The translations under genes and the position numbers were made by a program. Shown piece after piece: positions 34,740 to 42,631 of a stretch of DNA of 46,684 nucleotides. The stretch's first letter is position 1; each line of letters starts with the position of its first letter. Under the pieces are notes generated by a model. The model did no database searches and had not been told where the DNA came from. It saw nothing but the letters and a program-made list of their open reading frames with translations. The DNA is taken from contig JAJYXW010000056.1 of the NCBI GenBank assembly GCA_021801525.1, positions 1 through 46,684 of the forward strand. Reading direction: 5' to 3'. The DNA is from Actinomycetes bacterium. Its GTDB lineage: Bacteria > Actinomycetota > Acidimicrobiia > Acidimicrobiales > JAJYXR01.

Positions 34740-37313
34740 ATGCGAGTGCCGGTGTCGTGGCTGCGGGACTTCGCCCCCTTTGGCGACGAGGTGGAAGTGC
34801 TGGTCGCGAACTTGGACGACCTCGGTCTCGTGGTGGAAGGGGTGGAGCACGTGGGGGCCGGCCTCGACGCCGTGGTCGTGGCGCGCGTCCTCGAGATCGC
34901 GGCGATCGCCGGAGCCGACCGGATCAGGCGCGTCGTCGTGGATGACGGCGCAGGGCCGGTCGAGGTGGTTTGCGGCGCTTGGAACTTCCAGGTGGGCGAT
35001 CTGGTCCCGCTCGCGCCCGTGGGAGCAGTCCTCCCGGGCGGCTTCGAGATATCCCGGCGCAGGATGAAAGGCGTCGACTCGTTCGGGATGCTGTGCTCGG
35101 CAAAGGAGCTCGGCCTCTCGGAGGACCACGCAGGAATACTCGTAGTGGGCGATAACGGCCCGGTAGGCAGCGACGAGCCGAGGCCTGGCATGGCACTCAC
35201 CGAAGCGCTCGGCATCGAAGCCGATGTCGTGCTCGATGTAGCCGTGGAGGCCAACCGGCCAGACGCCTGGTGCATGGCCGGCATCGCCCGGGATCTCGCG
35301 GCCCGCCTGAAGCTCCCCTTCGCGTTGCCGGAGCCGCCAGGCGAGACAGGCGACGCAGGCGGCGCAGGCGGCACTCGGGCGGCTCGCGCCGAGGAGCTGA
35401 CGAGTGTAGAGCTGGTGGATCCAGACCTCTGCCCGCGCTTCACGGCAAGGGTTGTGACCGAGCTGCAGGTGGCTCCGGCCCCTGGCTGGGTTGCCCGCCG
35501 GCTGATGCTGGCAGGTATGCGCCCGGTGAACAGCGTTGTTGACGCGTCGAACTACGTGATGCTCGAGCTCGGCCAGCCCACGCACCCCTACGACCTCGAC
35601 CGGCTGGCCGGCGCCGGACTGAGGGTGAGGGCGGCGCGCCGAGGGGAGGAGGTCGTCACGCTCGACGCCGTGAGGCGCGTGCTCGGGATGCGCTCGGTCG
35701 GCCCGGGAGACGACCTGCGCGACTGCGTCATATGCGACGCCGAGGACATGCCTGTCGGCATCGCCGGGGTGATGGGCGGGAAGTCGAGCGAGATAACGGG
35801 ATCCACTACCAGGGTGCTGCTCGAGGCTGCGTACTTCGCCCCTATGGCGATAGCTCGGACCTCGAAGCGCCTTGCCCTGCGGACCGAGGCGTCTGCCCGC
35901 TTCGAGCGTGGAGTGGACCCGGAAGGAATCGACAGGGCCGCCCTGCGCTTCATCGAGCTCCTCGGGGCCGTGGACGGTACTGCGCCCGTGCAGGCAGCGG
36001 GAGCGATCGACTCGAGGGGAGAGCTCCCGTCCCCGATCCGCGTAATACTGCGCGTAGGCCGGGTCGGATCGCTCCTCGGTTGCCCGCTCAGCAAGGCGGA
36101 GATTCGTAGCTGCCTGGAGCCGATCGGCTTCCACTGCGAGGATGCCGGCGAGGACGCGCTTGGGGTCGAGGTGCCGTCCTTCAGGCCCGACACCTCCCGC
36201 GAGGTGGATGTCGTCGAGGAAGTGGCAAGGCATGTCGGCTACTCGAACCTGGGAAAGCGCCGGCCGAGCTCGCCCCAGGTGGGCCGGCTGAGCCCGTACC
36301 AGCGGGAGCGCAGGGTGACGCGCGACGTCATGGCAGGTATGGGCGCGTACGAGGTGTGGACATCGTCACTGCTGGCCCCGAGGGACCATGAGCACGCGGG
36401 GATCGGGGGAGCGTCCATCGAGGTGGGCAACCCCCTGTCTCCCGAGGAGTCCATCCTGAGGCGCAGCTTGCTCCCGGGGATGATGAAGGCGCTCGGGTAC
36501 AACGTAGAGCGTCGCCAGGGGGATCTTCGGCTCTTCGAGGTGGGTCGTGTCTTTCCCTTTCCGGAGAGAGCAAGGGTGCAGCGCGCGATTGCACGCGGAT
36601 CGGAGAGCGTCGTGGACGAGCGCGAGATGCTCGGCATGGTGCTCGCCATGCCCGACGACGACGCGCGAAGCGCCGCGGCCGCATGGGGAGCTCTGGCCGG
36701 CACCTTGGGCATCACGGGCGTCTCGTTGCTGGCCTCGGACACCGCCGGCCGGCCGGCCGGGCTCCACCCGAGCAGGAGCGCGTTCATCATCCGCCAAGAC
36801 GGCACGAAGCGCGCATCTGTAGTCGCAGGTGACCTTGCCGGCTCATCGGGCGTAGTGGGTGACGTTGCCGGCTCATCGGGCGTAGTGGGTGTCGTCGGCG
36901 AGGTGGACCCCGACGTGCTCGAGGCGTTCGGGATCTCCGGAGGGTCGAGGCGTGTCGGATGGCTCGAGGTGGATCTGGAGCGCTTGCTCGCTTGCGAACG
37001 TCGCAGCCCGCTGGCGAAGCCGGTGAGCCGGTTCCCGTCGAGCGACGTGGACCTGGCATTCGACGTCCCTGACGCCGTGTCTGCCGCGGAGGTGCACTCC
37101 GTGATCTCACGAGCGGCGGGTCCGCTTCTAGAGGCGTGCTGGCTCTTCGACGTCTACCGGGACGCGGCCAGGCACCGGGGATCGCGTAGCCTGGCATACC
37201 GGCTGCGGTTCTCTGCTGCGGACAGGACCCTCACCGACTCGGAGGTGGGAGAGATCCGGCAGCGCTGCGTCGACGCGGCGGAAAGGGAGCTGGGCCTGCG
37301 CCTTCGTGGTTGA
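34740..37313 (+). CDS. pheT: phenylalanyl-tRNA synthetase beta chain
   Basis: The 857-residue partner of PheS. In order: N-terminal tRNA-binding/OB domain (about 40-150, VVCGAWNFQVGDLVPLAPVG), B3/B4 editing domain (about 215-385, AGMRPVNSVVDASNYVMLEL), B5 domain (about 410-480), class II-like core (VGNPLSPEESILRRSLLPGM), and a C-terminal anticodon-binding FDX-ACB domain (SRFPSSDVDLAFDV). GGGAGG lies 9 nt before the ATG. Residues near 698-717 contain a 10-residue duplication (DLAGSSGVVG, DVAGSSGVVG). The 54-nt gap after pheS contains the palindromic stretch GGCGCGCCCGGCGCGCGCC. Confidence 0.96.
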   Translation: MRVPVSWLRDFAPFGDEVEVLVANLDDLGLVVEGVEHVGAGLDAVVVARVLEIAAIAGADRIRRVVVDDGAGPVEVVCGAWNFQVGDLVPLAPVGAVLPGGFEISRRRMKGVDSFGMLCSAKELGLSEDHAGILVVGDNGPVGSDEPRPGMALTEALGIEADVVLDVAVEANRPDAWCMAGIARDLAARLKLPFALPEPPGETGDAGGAGGTRAARAEELTSVELVDPDLCPRFTARVVTELQVAPAPGWVARRLMLAGMRPVNSVVDASNYVMLELGQPTHPYDLDRLAGAGLRVRAARRGEEVVTLDAVRRVLGMRSVGPGDDLRDCVICDAEDMPVGIAGVMGGKSSEITGSTTRVLLEAAYFAPMAIARTSKRLALRTEASARFERGVDPEGIDRAALRFIELLGAVDGTAPVQAAGAIDSRGELPSPIRVILRVGRVGSLLGCPLSKAEIRSCLEPIGFHCEDAGEDALGVEVPSFRPDTSREVDVVEEVARHVGYSNLGKRRPSSPQVGRLSPYQRERRVTRDVMAGMGAYEVWTSSLLAPRDHEHAGIGGASIEVGNPLSPEESILRRSLLPGMMKALGYNVERRQGDLRLFEVGRVFPFPERARVQRAIARGSESVVDEREMLGMVLAMPDDDARSAAAAWGALAGTLGITGVSLLASDTAGRPAGLHPSRSAFIIRQDGTKRASVVAGDLAGSSGVVGDVAGSSGVVGVVGEVDPDVLEAFGISGGSRRVGWLEVDLERLLACERRSPLAKPVSRFPSSDVDLAFDVPDAVSAAEVHSVISRAAGPLLEACWLFDVYRDAARHRGSRSLAYRLRFSAADRTLTDSEVGEIRQRCVDAAERELGLRLRG
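36831..36890 (+). repeat. 30-bp tandem duplication inside pheT
   Basis: 36831-36860 and 36861-36890 are the same 30-nt unit with one mismatch. It adds ten residues in frame in a loop before the FDX-ACB part. Confidence 0.9.
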
Positions 37314-37331
37314 TTCGCGCTCGTGCTCAGC

Positions 37332-37793
37332 TCACCTGCCGGGCAGGAATGGCTGGTCGCCGGTCTGCATGGACTCGAGTATGGCGAGCGTGCGCGCTCC
37401 GAGGCCCGCGTGCAGCATGCGGAGCTCCTCGTCGGAGAGGCTGTCGAGAAAGGCCCATCCGACGAGCTCTTCGGCATCGGGCGAGGAAGTAGCTACGGCT
37501 TCCACCGCTGCGAGGCACGCCGCGAGCCTGGGGGCACACGAGCCGATCGCCGTGGCGAGCTCCGACACGTGCTCGGCCAGGTTGCCGAGGAAGGCAGCGG
37601 CACCGGGGTCGCCGTCGGCCTCCCGGAGCAGGGGGACAAAGCGGTCGAGAAGCTCAGGGGCCGTCACCAGGATGGTCATCACCTCCTCTTCGAGACCGGC
37701 TTCCTCATCGCGAGTGGCTTCATCTTCACGAGCAGCTTGATCCGCCCCATCCGGGGAAGGTTTGAGAGCAGAGAATACATGAAAAAGCAGCAT
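37332..37793 (-). CDS. small acidic helical protein, unrecognised
   Basis: I do not recognise this 153-residue protein. Codon third positions are strongly G/C from at least residue 30 onward, so it looks coding. The N-terminal ~38 residues are acidic (REDEATRDEEAGLEEE), then helical segments follow: ILVTAPELLDRFVPLLREAD, AAAFLGNLAEHVSELATAIG and LVGWAFLDSLSDEELRMLHA. It has no signal peptide or membrane segment. The start could be the ATG at 37793 or the one at 37679 (after GAGGAGGTG, which is very close). It is convergent with pheT, 18 bp from its stop, and divergent from argC. Confidence 0.55.
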   Translation of the reverse strand: MLLFHVFSALKPSPDGADQAAREDEATRDEEAGLEEEVMTILVTAPELLDRFVPLLREADGDPGAAAFLGNLAEHVSELATAIGSCAPRLAACLAAVEAVATSSPDAEELVGWAFLDSLSDEELRMLHAGLGARTLAILESMQTGDQPFLPGR

Positions 37794-37869
37794 AGATAGG
37801 GAAACGTAACCGCGTGGTGTCCTGGTGGCAAGCGCTATTGCGGCAGGACGCGGTCCGGCCTGCCTGGCC

Positions 37870-37898
37870 TTGCATGAATATGCAGCAGCATGTATGGT
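37870..37898 (+). promoter_or_regulatory. argC promoter with ARG-box-like operator
   Basis: TTGCAT (37870-37875), a 17-nt spacer and TATGGT (37893-37898) form a good promoter ending 6 nt before the ATG at 37905. TGCAT-GAAT-ATGCA at 37871-37884 has the arm-spacer-arm layout (5-4-5) of ARG boxes and overlaps the -35. A weaker GCAT-8-ATGC inverted pair lies at 37888-37903 over the -10. ArgR, encoded at 42068, would block polymerase when arginine is high. Confidence 0.6.
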
Positions 37899-37904
37899 AA
37901 TGCG

Positions 37905-38921
37905 ATGATCCGCACAGGGATAGCGGGGGCGTCGGGCTTCACGGGAGCAGAGCTTCTGAGGCTCGCTTCTGCGCACCCGAAGCTGAGCGTGGACCTGGTG
38001 GGGGCTGCAGGCCACGCTGGTTCACGGGTCGCAGAGGTCTACCCCTCGCTCGCTGCCGCCTTCCGGGACCTGGTGTTCCGGGAGCTCGCCCCGCGTGACC
38101 TGGTTGGCCTCGACCTCGTGTTCCTGGCGCTTCCGCACGGGGCTTCGGAGACCTTCGCCCGCGAGCTCGCCGGGAAGGTGGGGGCGCTCGTAGACTTGTC
38201 GGCGGACTTCCGGCTTCGGGACCCAGGCACCTACCAAGAGTGGTACGGGAGGGAGCACGGCTGTCCCGAGCTGATCGGCTCGTTTGCCTACGGGCTTCCG
38301 GAGCTGTTCCGCGACGACTTGCAAGGGGCCGACCTGGTGGCATGCCCTGGCTGCTACCCGACCGCAGCGGCGCTTGCTTTGGCACCATTCGTGCGTGCCG
38401 GAGTTCTCGGAACGGGTGGGGTGCTCGTGGACGCCGCGAGCGGCGTGTCTGGCGCCGGCAGCGGCCTCGCCCGCTCCACGCAGTTCGCGGTCGTGGACGG
38501 GGACTTCAAGGCATACGGGCTCCTCGAGCATCGCCACACGCCGGAGATGGAGCAGGCCATCGGTGCCGAAGTACTCTTCACCCCGCATCTTGCTCCGATG
38601 ACAAGGGGAATCCTCGCCACCTGCTATGGCCGTCCCGTCATCGACATCGACACCGACGGAGCGCTCGCATTGCTCGCGGAGGCTTACGAGGCGGAGCCGT
38701 TCGTGGTGGTCGGCGCCGAGCCGCCTTCGACCAAGGCCACGCTCGGTTCCAACTGCGCGCAGCTCACTGCCCGGGTGGACACCCGAACGGGATGGCTTGT
38801 CTCCATCTGCGCGATCGACAACCTGATGAAGGGGGCCTCGGGTCAAGCCATGCAGTGCGCCAACCTGGCCCTCGGGCTTCCCGAGACCACCGGGCTCCCC
38901 TTGGTGGGGGTCTACCCGTGA
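37905..38921 (+). CDS. argC: N-acetyl-gamma-glutamyl-phosphate reductase
   Basis: Reduces N-acetylglutamyl phosphate to the semialdehyde. The 338-residue protein has the NADP-binding start RTGIAGASGFTGAELLRL, the catalytic Cys in ACPGCYPTAAAL, the HRHTPEM block, and SICAIDNLMKGASGQAMQC. The ATG at 37905 is favoured over 37890 by the promoter spacing. The stop overlaps the GTG of argB by 4 nt, so there is no room for argJ, which commonly stands here in actinobacteria. Confidence 0.95.
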   Translation: MIRTGIAGASGFTGAELLRLASAHPKLSVDLVGAAGHAGSRVAEVYPSLAAAFRDLVFRELAPRDLVGLDLVFLALPHGASETFARELAGKVGALVDLSADFRLRDPGTYQEWYGREHGCPELIGSFAYGLPELFRDDLQGADLVACPGCYPTAAALALAPFVRAGVLGTGGVLVDAASGVSGAGSGLARSTQFAVVDGDFKAYGLLEHRHTPEMEQAIGAEVLFTPHLAPMTRGILATCYGRPVIDIDTDGALALLAEAYEAEPFVVVGAEPPSTKATLGSNCAQLTARVDTRTGWLVSICAIDNLMKGASGQAMQCANLALGLPETTGLPLVGVYP

Positions 38922-39847
38922 CCGCCGGCGCACTGGCCAAGGCGGAAGTTCTGGCCGAAGCTCTGCCCTACATAAGGCGCTTCTGGGGCAAGACCGTCGT
39001 GGTCAAGTACGGAGGCAACGCTCTGGCGGCGGACAAGGGCGCAGCAGGCGCGCCGGAGACAGGCCCGGAGACAGGCCCGGAGACAGGCCCGGCGGCCGCC
39101 GGCGGAGCGACGCCGCTCCAGTCTTTCGCCGAAGACATAGTCCTCATGTGCTCCGTGGGGATGCGGCCTGTCGTGGTCCACGGCGGTGGTCCCCAGATAG
39201 GCGCGCTGATGGACCGGCTGGGAAAGGTGCCTGAGTTTCGCGACGGGCTCAGGGTGACCGATGCCGAGACTCTGGACATCGCCCGCATGGTCCTCGTCGG
39301 CAAGGTGAACCGAGAGATCGTCTCCGCGATCAACGTTCACGGCGCCCTCGCAGTTGGGCTGTCCGGCGAGGACGCGAACCTGATCCGTGCGGCAGCGCGG
39401 CCAGGTGGCCTCGGCTTCGTAGGTGACGTGGAAGTCGTCGACCCGACTATCCTCGAGCGGCTGCTCTCCCAGGGATTGATTCCCGTAGTCGCGACTATCG
39501 GCGCAGACGCAGCCGGCCAGGCCTACAACATCAACGCCGATACCGTCGCTGGTGCCATAGCGGTCTCGCTCGGGGCGGAGAAGCTGGTCTTCTTGACCGA
39601 CGTCGATGGCTTGCGCGCCGACCCGTCGGACCCGGCGAGCCTCGTGCGCACCGCGAGCGCCGGCGAGCTGGAGCTGATGGTGGAGAGGGGCGTCGCGGGG
39701 GCGGGCATGGCCCCCAAGGCGCGGGCCTGTGCCCAGGCGGTACGAGGTGGAGTCGGGCACGCCCACATCCTCGACGGCCGCGTGCCCCATGCGCTCTTGC
39801 TCGAGATATTCACGGACGAGGGAGTAGGGACGATGGTGACCAAGTGA
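38918..39847 (+). CDS. argB: N-acetylglutamate kinase
   Basis: Phosphorylates N-acetylglutamate. The 309-residue protein shows RRFWGKTVVVKYGGNAL, RPVVVHGGGPQIGALMDRLG, SGEDANLIRAAAR, NINADTVAGAIAVSLGAEKL, FLTDVDG, and GAGMAPKARACAQAVRGGVG. After KYGGNALAADKGAAGAP it carries an insertion of three ETGP repeats encoded by three exact 12-nt copies (39055-39090); this is in the loop after the first strand, where family members are short. The N-terminal helix needed for hexamer formation and arginine feedback appears to be present. Confidence 0.95.
   Translation: MTAGALAKAEVLAEALPYIRRFWGKTVVVKYGGNALAADKGAAGAPETGPETGPETGPAAAGGATPLQSFAEDIVLMCSVGMRPVVVHGGGPQIGALMDRLGKVPEFRDGLRVTDAETLDIARMVLVGKVNREIVSAINVHGALAVGLSGEDANLIRAAARPGGLGFVGDVEVVDPTILERLLSQGLIPVVATIGADAAGQAYNINADTVAGAIAVSLGAEKLVFLTDVDGLRADPSDPASLVRTASAGELELMVERGVAGAGMAPKARACAQAVRGGVGHAHILDGRVPHALLLEIFTDEGVGTMVTK
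39055..39090 (+). repeat. three exact 12-bp tandem copies in argB
   Basis: GGAGACAGGCCC occurs three times in a row without mismatch and encodes ETGP three times, which suggests recent slippage. Confidence 0.95.
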
Positions 39848-41061
39848 TGAGCGCAGGGGGGACCCGGGAAGGAGGGGATCTCGCAGGCCAGTCCCTCATG
39901 GGGACCTACCGCCAACCGCCCGCCGTCTTCGTCCGCGGGGAGGGCACGTTGCTCTTCGACGCTGCCGGGAGGCGCTACCTCGACTTCCTCTCGGGGATCG
40001 CGGTGACGTCACTCGGACATGCCCACCCGGTGGTTGCGGACGCGCTGGCTGCCCAGGCGCGCAAGCTCCTCCACGTCTCGAACCTCTACGGGAACGAGCT
40101 CGCCCCCGAGGTTGCCGCGACCATCGACCGGCTGCTGGGTGGTGGTTCGCACCTGGCAGGCCGGGTCTTCTTCGCCAACTCCGGCGCCGAGGCTAACGAA
40201 TGCGCGATCAAGCTGGCGCGGCGCTGGGCGGGCCCAGGCCGGCACGTGGTGGTGAGCGCATGGGGGTCGTTCCACGGGCGGACACTCGCTACGCTGCATG
40301 CGACCGGCCAGCCGGCCAAGCACGCCCCGTACGAGCCGTTGCCTGTGGGGTTCGAGCACGTTGCCTACGGCGACGTCGATGACCTCCGGCGCGCGGTCGA
40401 TCCCGTTCGGGTGGCCGGCGTGCTGCTCGAGCCGATCCAGGGGGAAGCCGGCGTGGTGGATCCGCCTCCGGGGTACCTCCGGGCAGTACGCGACCTTTGC
40501 TCGGAGCGCGGCGTGCTGATGATGGTCGACGAGGTCCAGACCGGGCTCGGGCGAACGGGGCGGTGGTTCGGGTTCGAGCACTCCGAGGTTGCTCCTGACG
40601 TGGTGACCCTTGCGAAAGCTCTGGGCAACGGCTTCCCGGTCGGTGCGTGCTGGGCGCGCGAGGAGGTTGCCGAGGCGTTCGGGCTCGGTGATCACGGCAC
40701 GACCTTCGGAGGGCAGCCCCTTGCGATGGCGGCAGTGCGGGCCACGCTAGAGACCATGGAGGCCGAGCAGGTCCCCGAGCGGGCTCGGCGTGCCGGTGGG
40801 CGCCTTGCAGAAGGGCTCTGCGCGATGGCCGGGATCGACCGAGTACGCGGTCGAGGGCTGCTGCTCGGAGCGGTGCTCGCACTGCCCGCGGCGCCGGACG
40901 TGGAGGCCGCGGCGCTCCGCAGGGGGCTGGTCGTGAACGCGCTCGGATCGGACACGATCAGGCTGGCACCGCCGTTGCTCGTGAGCGATGAAGAGGTCGA
41001 CGAGGCAGTCGAGATCCTCGGAGATGCGCTGGCTGAGGTTGCCCTGGGGGGAAACGAGTGA
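39847..41061 (+). CDS. argD: acetylornithine aminotransferase
   Basis: A class III PLP aminotransferase that makes N-acetylornithine. Motifs: LDFLSGIAVTSLGHAHP, FFANSGAEANECAIKLARRW, MMVDEVQTGLGRTG, the PLP-lysine in VVTLAKALGNGFPVGACW, and DHGTTFGGQPLAMAA. It is 404 residues, or one more from the GTG at 39844. It overlaps argB by one base (TGATG) and argF by 4 nt. Confidence 0.95.
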   Translation: MSAGGTREGGDLAGQSLMGTYRQPPAVFVRGEGTLLFDAAGRRYLDFLSGIAVTSLGHAHPVVADALAAQARKLLHVSNLYGNELAPEVAATIDRLLGGGSHLAGRVFFANSGAEANECAIKLARRWAGPGRHVVVSAWGSFHGRTLATLHATGQPAKHAPYEPLPVGFEHVAYGDVDDLRRAVDPVRVAGVLLEPIQGEAGVVDPPPGYLRAVRDLCSERGVLMMVDEVQTGLGRTGRWFGFEHSEVAPDVVTLAKALGNGFPVGACWAREEVAEAFGLGDHGTTFGGQPLAMAAVRATLETMEAEQVPERARRAGGRLAEGLCAMAGIDRVRGRGLLLGAVLALPAAPDVEAAALRRGLVVNALGSDTIRLAPPLLVSDEEVDEAVEILGDALAEVALGGNE

Positions 41062-42071
41062 GCGACCGTACCAGGCATCTGCTCGACCTAACCGACCTGA
41101 CCGTGGAGGAGCTGGAGGAGGTGCTCTTGCTGGCGGAGTCGCACGACAGCCTTCCTCGCCTGCTCGAGGGCCGGGGAGCCGCTCTCGTGTTCGAGAAGCC
41201 ATCGGCGAGGACGCGTAGCTCGACAGAGTTGGCGGTCCATGCCCTCGGCGGGTATCCGGTCTACATCCAGGGGAGCGAGGTGGGCTTCGACCAGCGTGAG
41301 ACCGTGGAGGACGTGGCGAGGACGCTCGCGTGCTACCACGCTGTCATATGCGCTCGGGTCATGGCGCACGAGACGCTCGTCCGGATGGCAGGCGTGCTCG
41401 ATTCCAGCGGTCTGGGTGTGCCCGTCGTCAACCTGCTGTCCGAGCGCGCCCACCCCTGCCAGGCCCTGGCGGACGTTCTCACGATCCGCCAGGTGTTCGG
41501 TGGCACACGAGGCCGGATCCTTGCCTACGTTGGTGATGCCAACAACGTGTGGCGCTCCCTATCGCAAGCAGCTGCGATGACTGGCATGCGCCTGAGGATC
41601 GCAGCACCGGAGGGATACGCGCCGGTCAGCACCGACCTCGCGGTGCTGGAGCGGCTGGGTGCGTCCGTGGAGGTGACCGGCGACCCTGCGGAGGCGGTCG
41701 CAGGGGCCGATGTCGTTTACACCGACGTGTGGATCTCGATGGGCCAGGAGCACGAGGGCGCCGAAAGGCGGAAGGCGTTCGAAGGCTTCATCGTCGACGG
41801 CGATCTGGTCGCACGGGCGGCCCCTGCAGCGATAGTCATGCACTGCCTGCCGGCACGCCGGGGGGAGGAGATAGCGGCCGAGGTGCTGGAAGGCCCGCAG
41901 AGCGCGGTGTGGCGCCAGGCAGCCAACAGGAGATTGGCCGTGGCGGGGCTGCTTGCCTGGATATTCGGAGCGAGGCCGCCGGTGGTTTTCCCGAGGGGAA
42001 CTGGCGGCTCCGGCTCTGAAGGGAGCGCGCCACAGGGCGAGCGAGATGATGAAGGCCCGGGCGCGCCATGA
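41058..42071 (+). CDS. argF: ornithine carbamoyltransferase
   Basis: Makes citrulline from ornithine and carbamoyl phosphate, and so competes with PyrB for the CarAB product. The 337-residue protein has the carbamoyl phosphate loop as FEKPSARTRSS (SxRTR with Ala in place of the usual Thr), AHPCQALADVLTIRQ, YVGDANNVWRSL, and the HCLPARRGEEI ornithine/catalytic loop. After VVFPRG the last ~25 residues are a Gly/Ser/Glu tail. The GTG start overlaps argD as GTGA. Confidence 0.95.
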   Translation: MSDRTRHLLDLTDLTVEELEEVLLLAESHDSLPRLLEGRGAALVFEKPSARTRSSTELAVHALGGYPVYIQGSEVGFDQRETVEDVARTLACYHAVICARVMAHETLVRMAGVLDSSGLGVPVVNLLSERAHPCQALADVLTIRQVFGGTRGRILAYVGDANNVWRSLSQAAAMTGMRLRIAAPEGYAPVSTDLAVLERLGASVEVTGDPAEAVAGADVVYTDVWISMGQEHEGAERRKAFEGFIVDGDLVARAAPAAIVMHCLPARRGEEIAAEVLEGPQSAVWRQAANRRLAVAGLLAWIFGARPPVVFPRGTGGSGSEGSAPQGERDDEGPGAP

Positions 42072-42631
42072 GGCTCGGCAAGCAGCAGCGCCAGCACCTC
42101 GTCGCGCGGCTGATCGAAGAGAGGGGCGTCGGCAGTCAGAGTGAGCTGGTGGAGCTCCTGGGCGCCGAGGGTGTGGAAGCAACTCAGGCCACGGTTTCGA
42201 GGGATTTGGAGGAGCTGGGCGCGCTAAAGGTTCGTGTCCCCGGCGGCGAGAGCGTCTACGCGCTGCCCGAGGTACCCGTGAGGAGCATGCCACCGCACGA
42301 CCACCTCCGCAGGGTCTTGGGCGAGTGGGTGGTGGAGGTGGCGTCGTCGCAGAACGTGGTTGTCCTGCGGACTCCACCGGGATGCGCGCACGTCGTGGCT
42401 TCTGCGCTCGATCGCAGCGCACTCGGCGGCATGATAGGAACCGTAGCCGGGGATGACACGGTGTTGGTGGTGGCGTCGGAGGAGATGGGCGGAAACCGGC
42501 TGGCGTGCAGGCTCGCTGAGCTGGCTGGCGCTCCGGGTGCTCCGGCCAGTGCTGAGGGCACTCCGGCCAGTGCTCAGAGCAGCGTACATGGTGGCCGGGA
42601 GCCAATAGCGAGAGACGACAGGAGGTCCTGA
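42068..42631 (+). CDS. argR: arginine repressor ArgR
   Basis: A 187-residue arginine-responsive DNA-binding protein. The N-terminal winged helix (QQRQHLVARLIEERGVGSQ, QATVSRDLEELGALKV) binds ARG boxes. The C-terminal oligomerisation/arginine-binding domain has the conserved GTVAGDDTVLVVA segment. The likely target is the operator at 37870-37903. After CRLAELAG there is a ~30-residue tail with a repeated Gly-Ala-Pro / ASAEGTPASAQ pattern not found in typical ArgR (~150-170 aa). The ATG overlaps argF as ATGA. Confidence 0.95.
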   Translation: MRLGKQQRQHLVARLIEERGVGSQSELVELLGAEGVEATQATVSRDLEELGALKVRVPGGESVYALPEVPVRSMPPHDHLRRVLGEWVVEVASSQNVVVLRTPPGCAHVVASALDRSALGGMIGTVAGDDTVLVVASEEMGGNRLACRLAELAGAPGAPASAEGTPASAQSSVHGGREPIARDDRRS

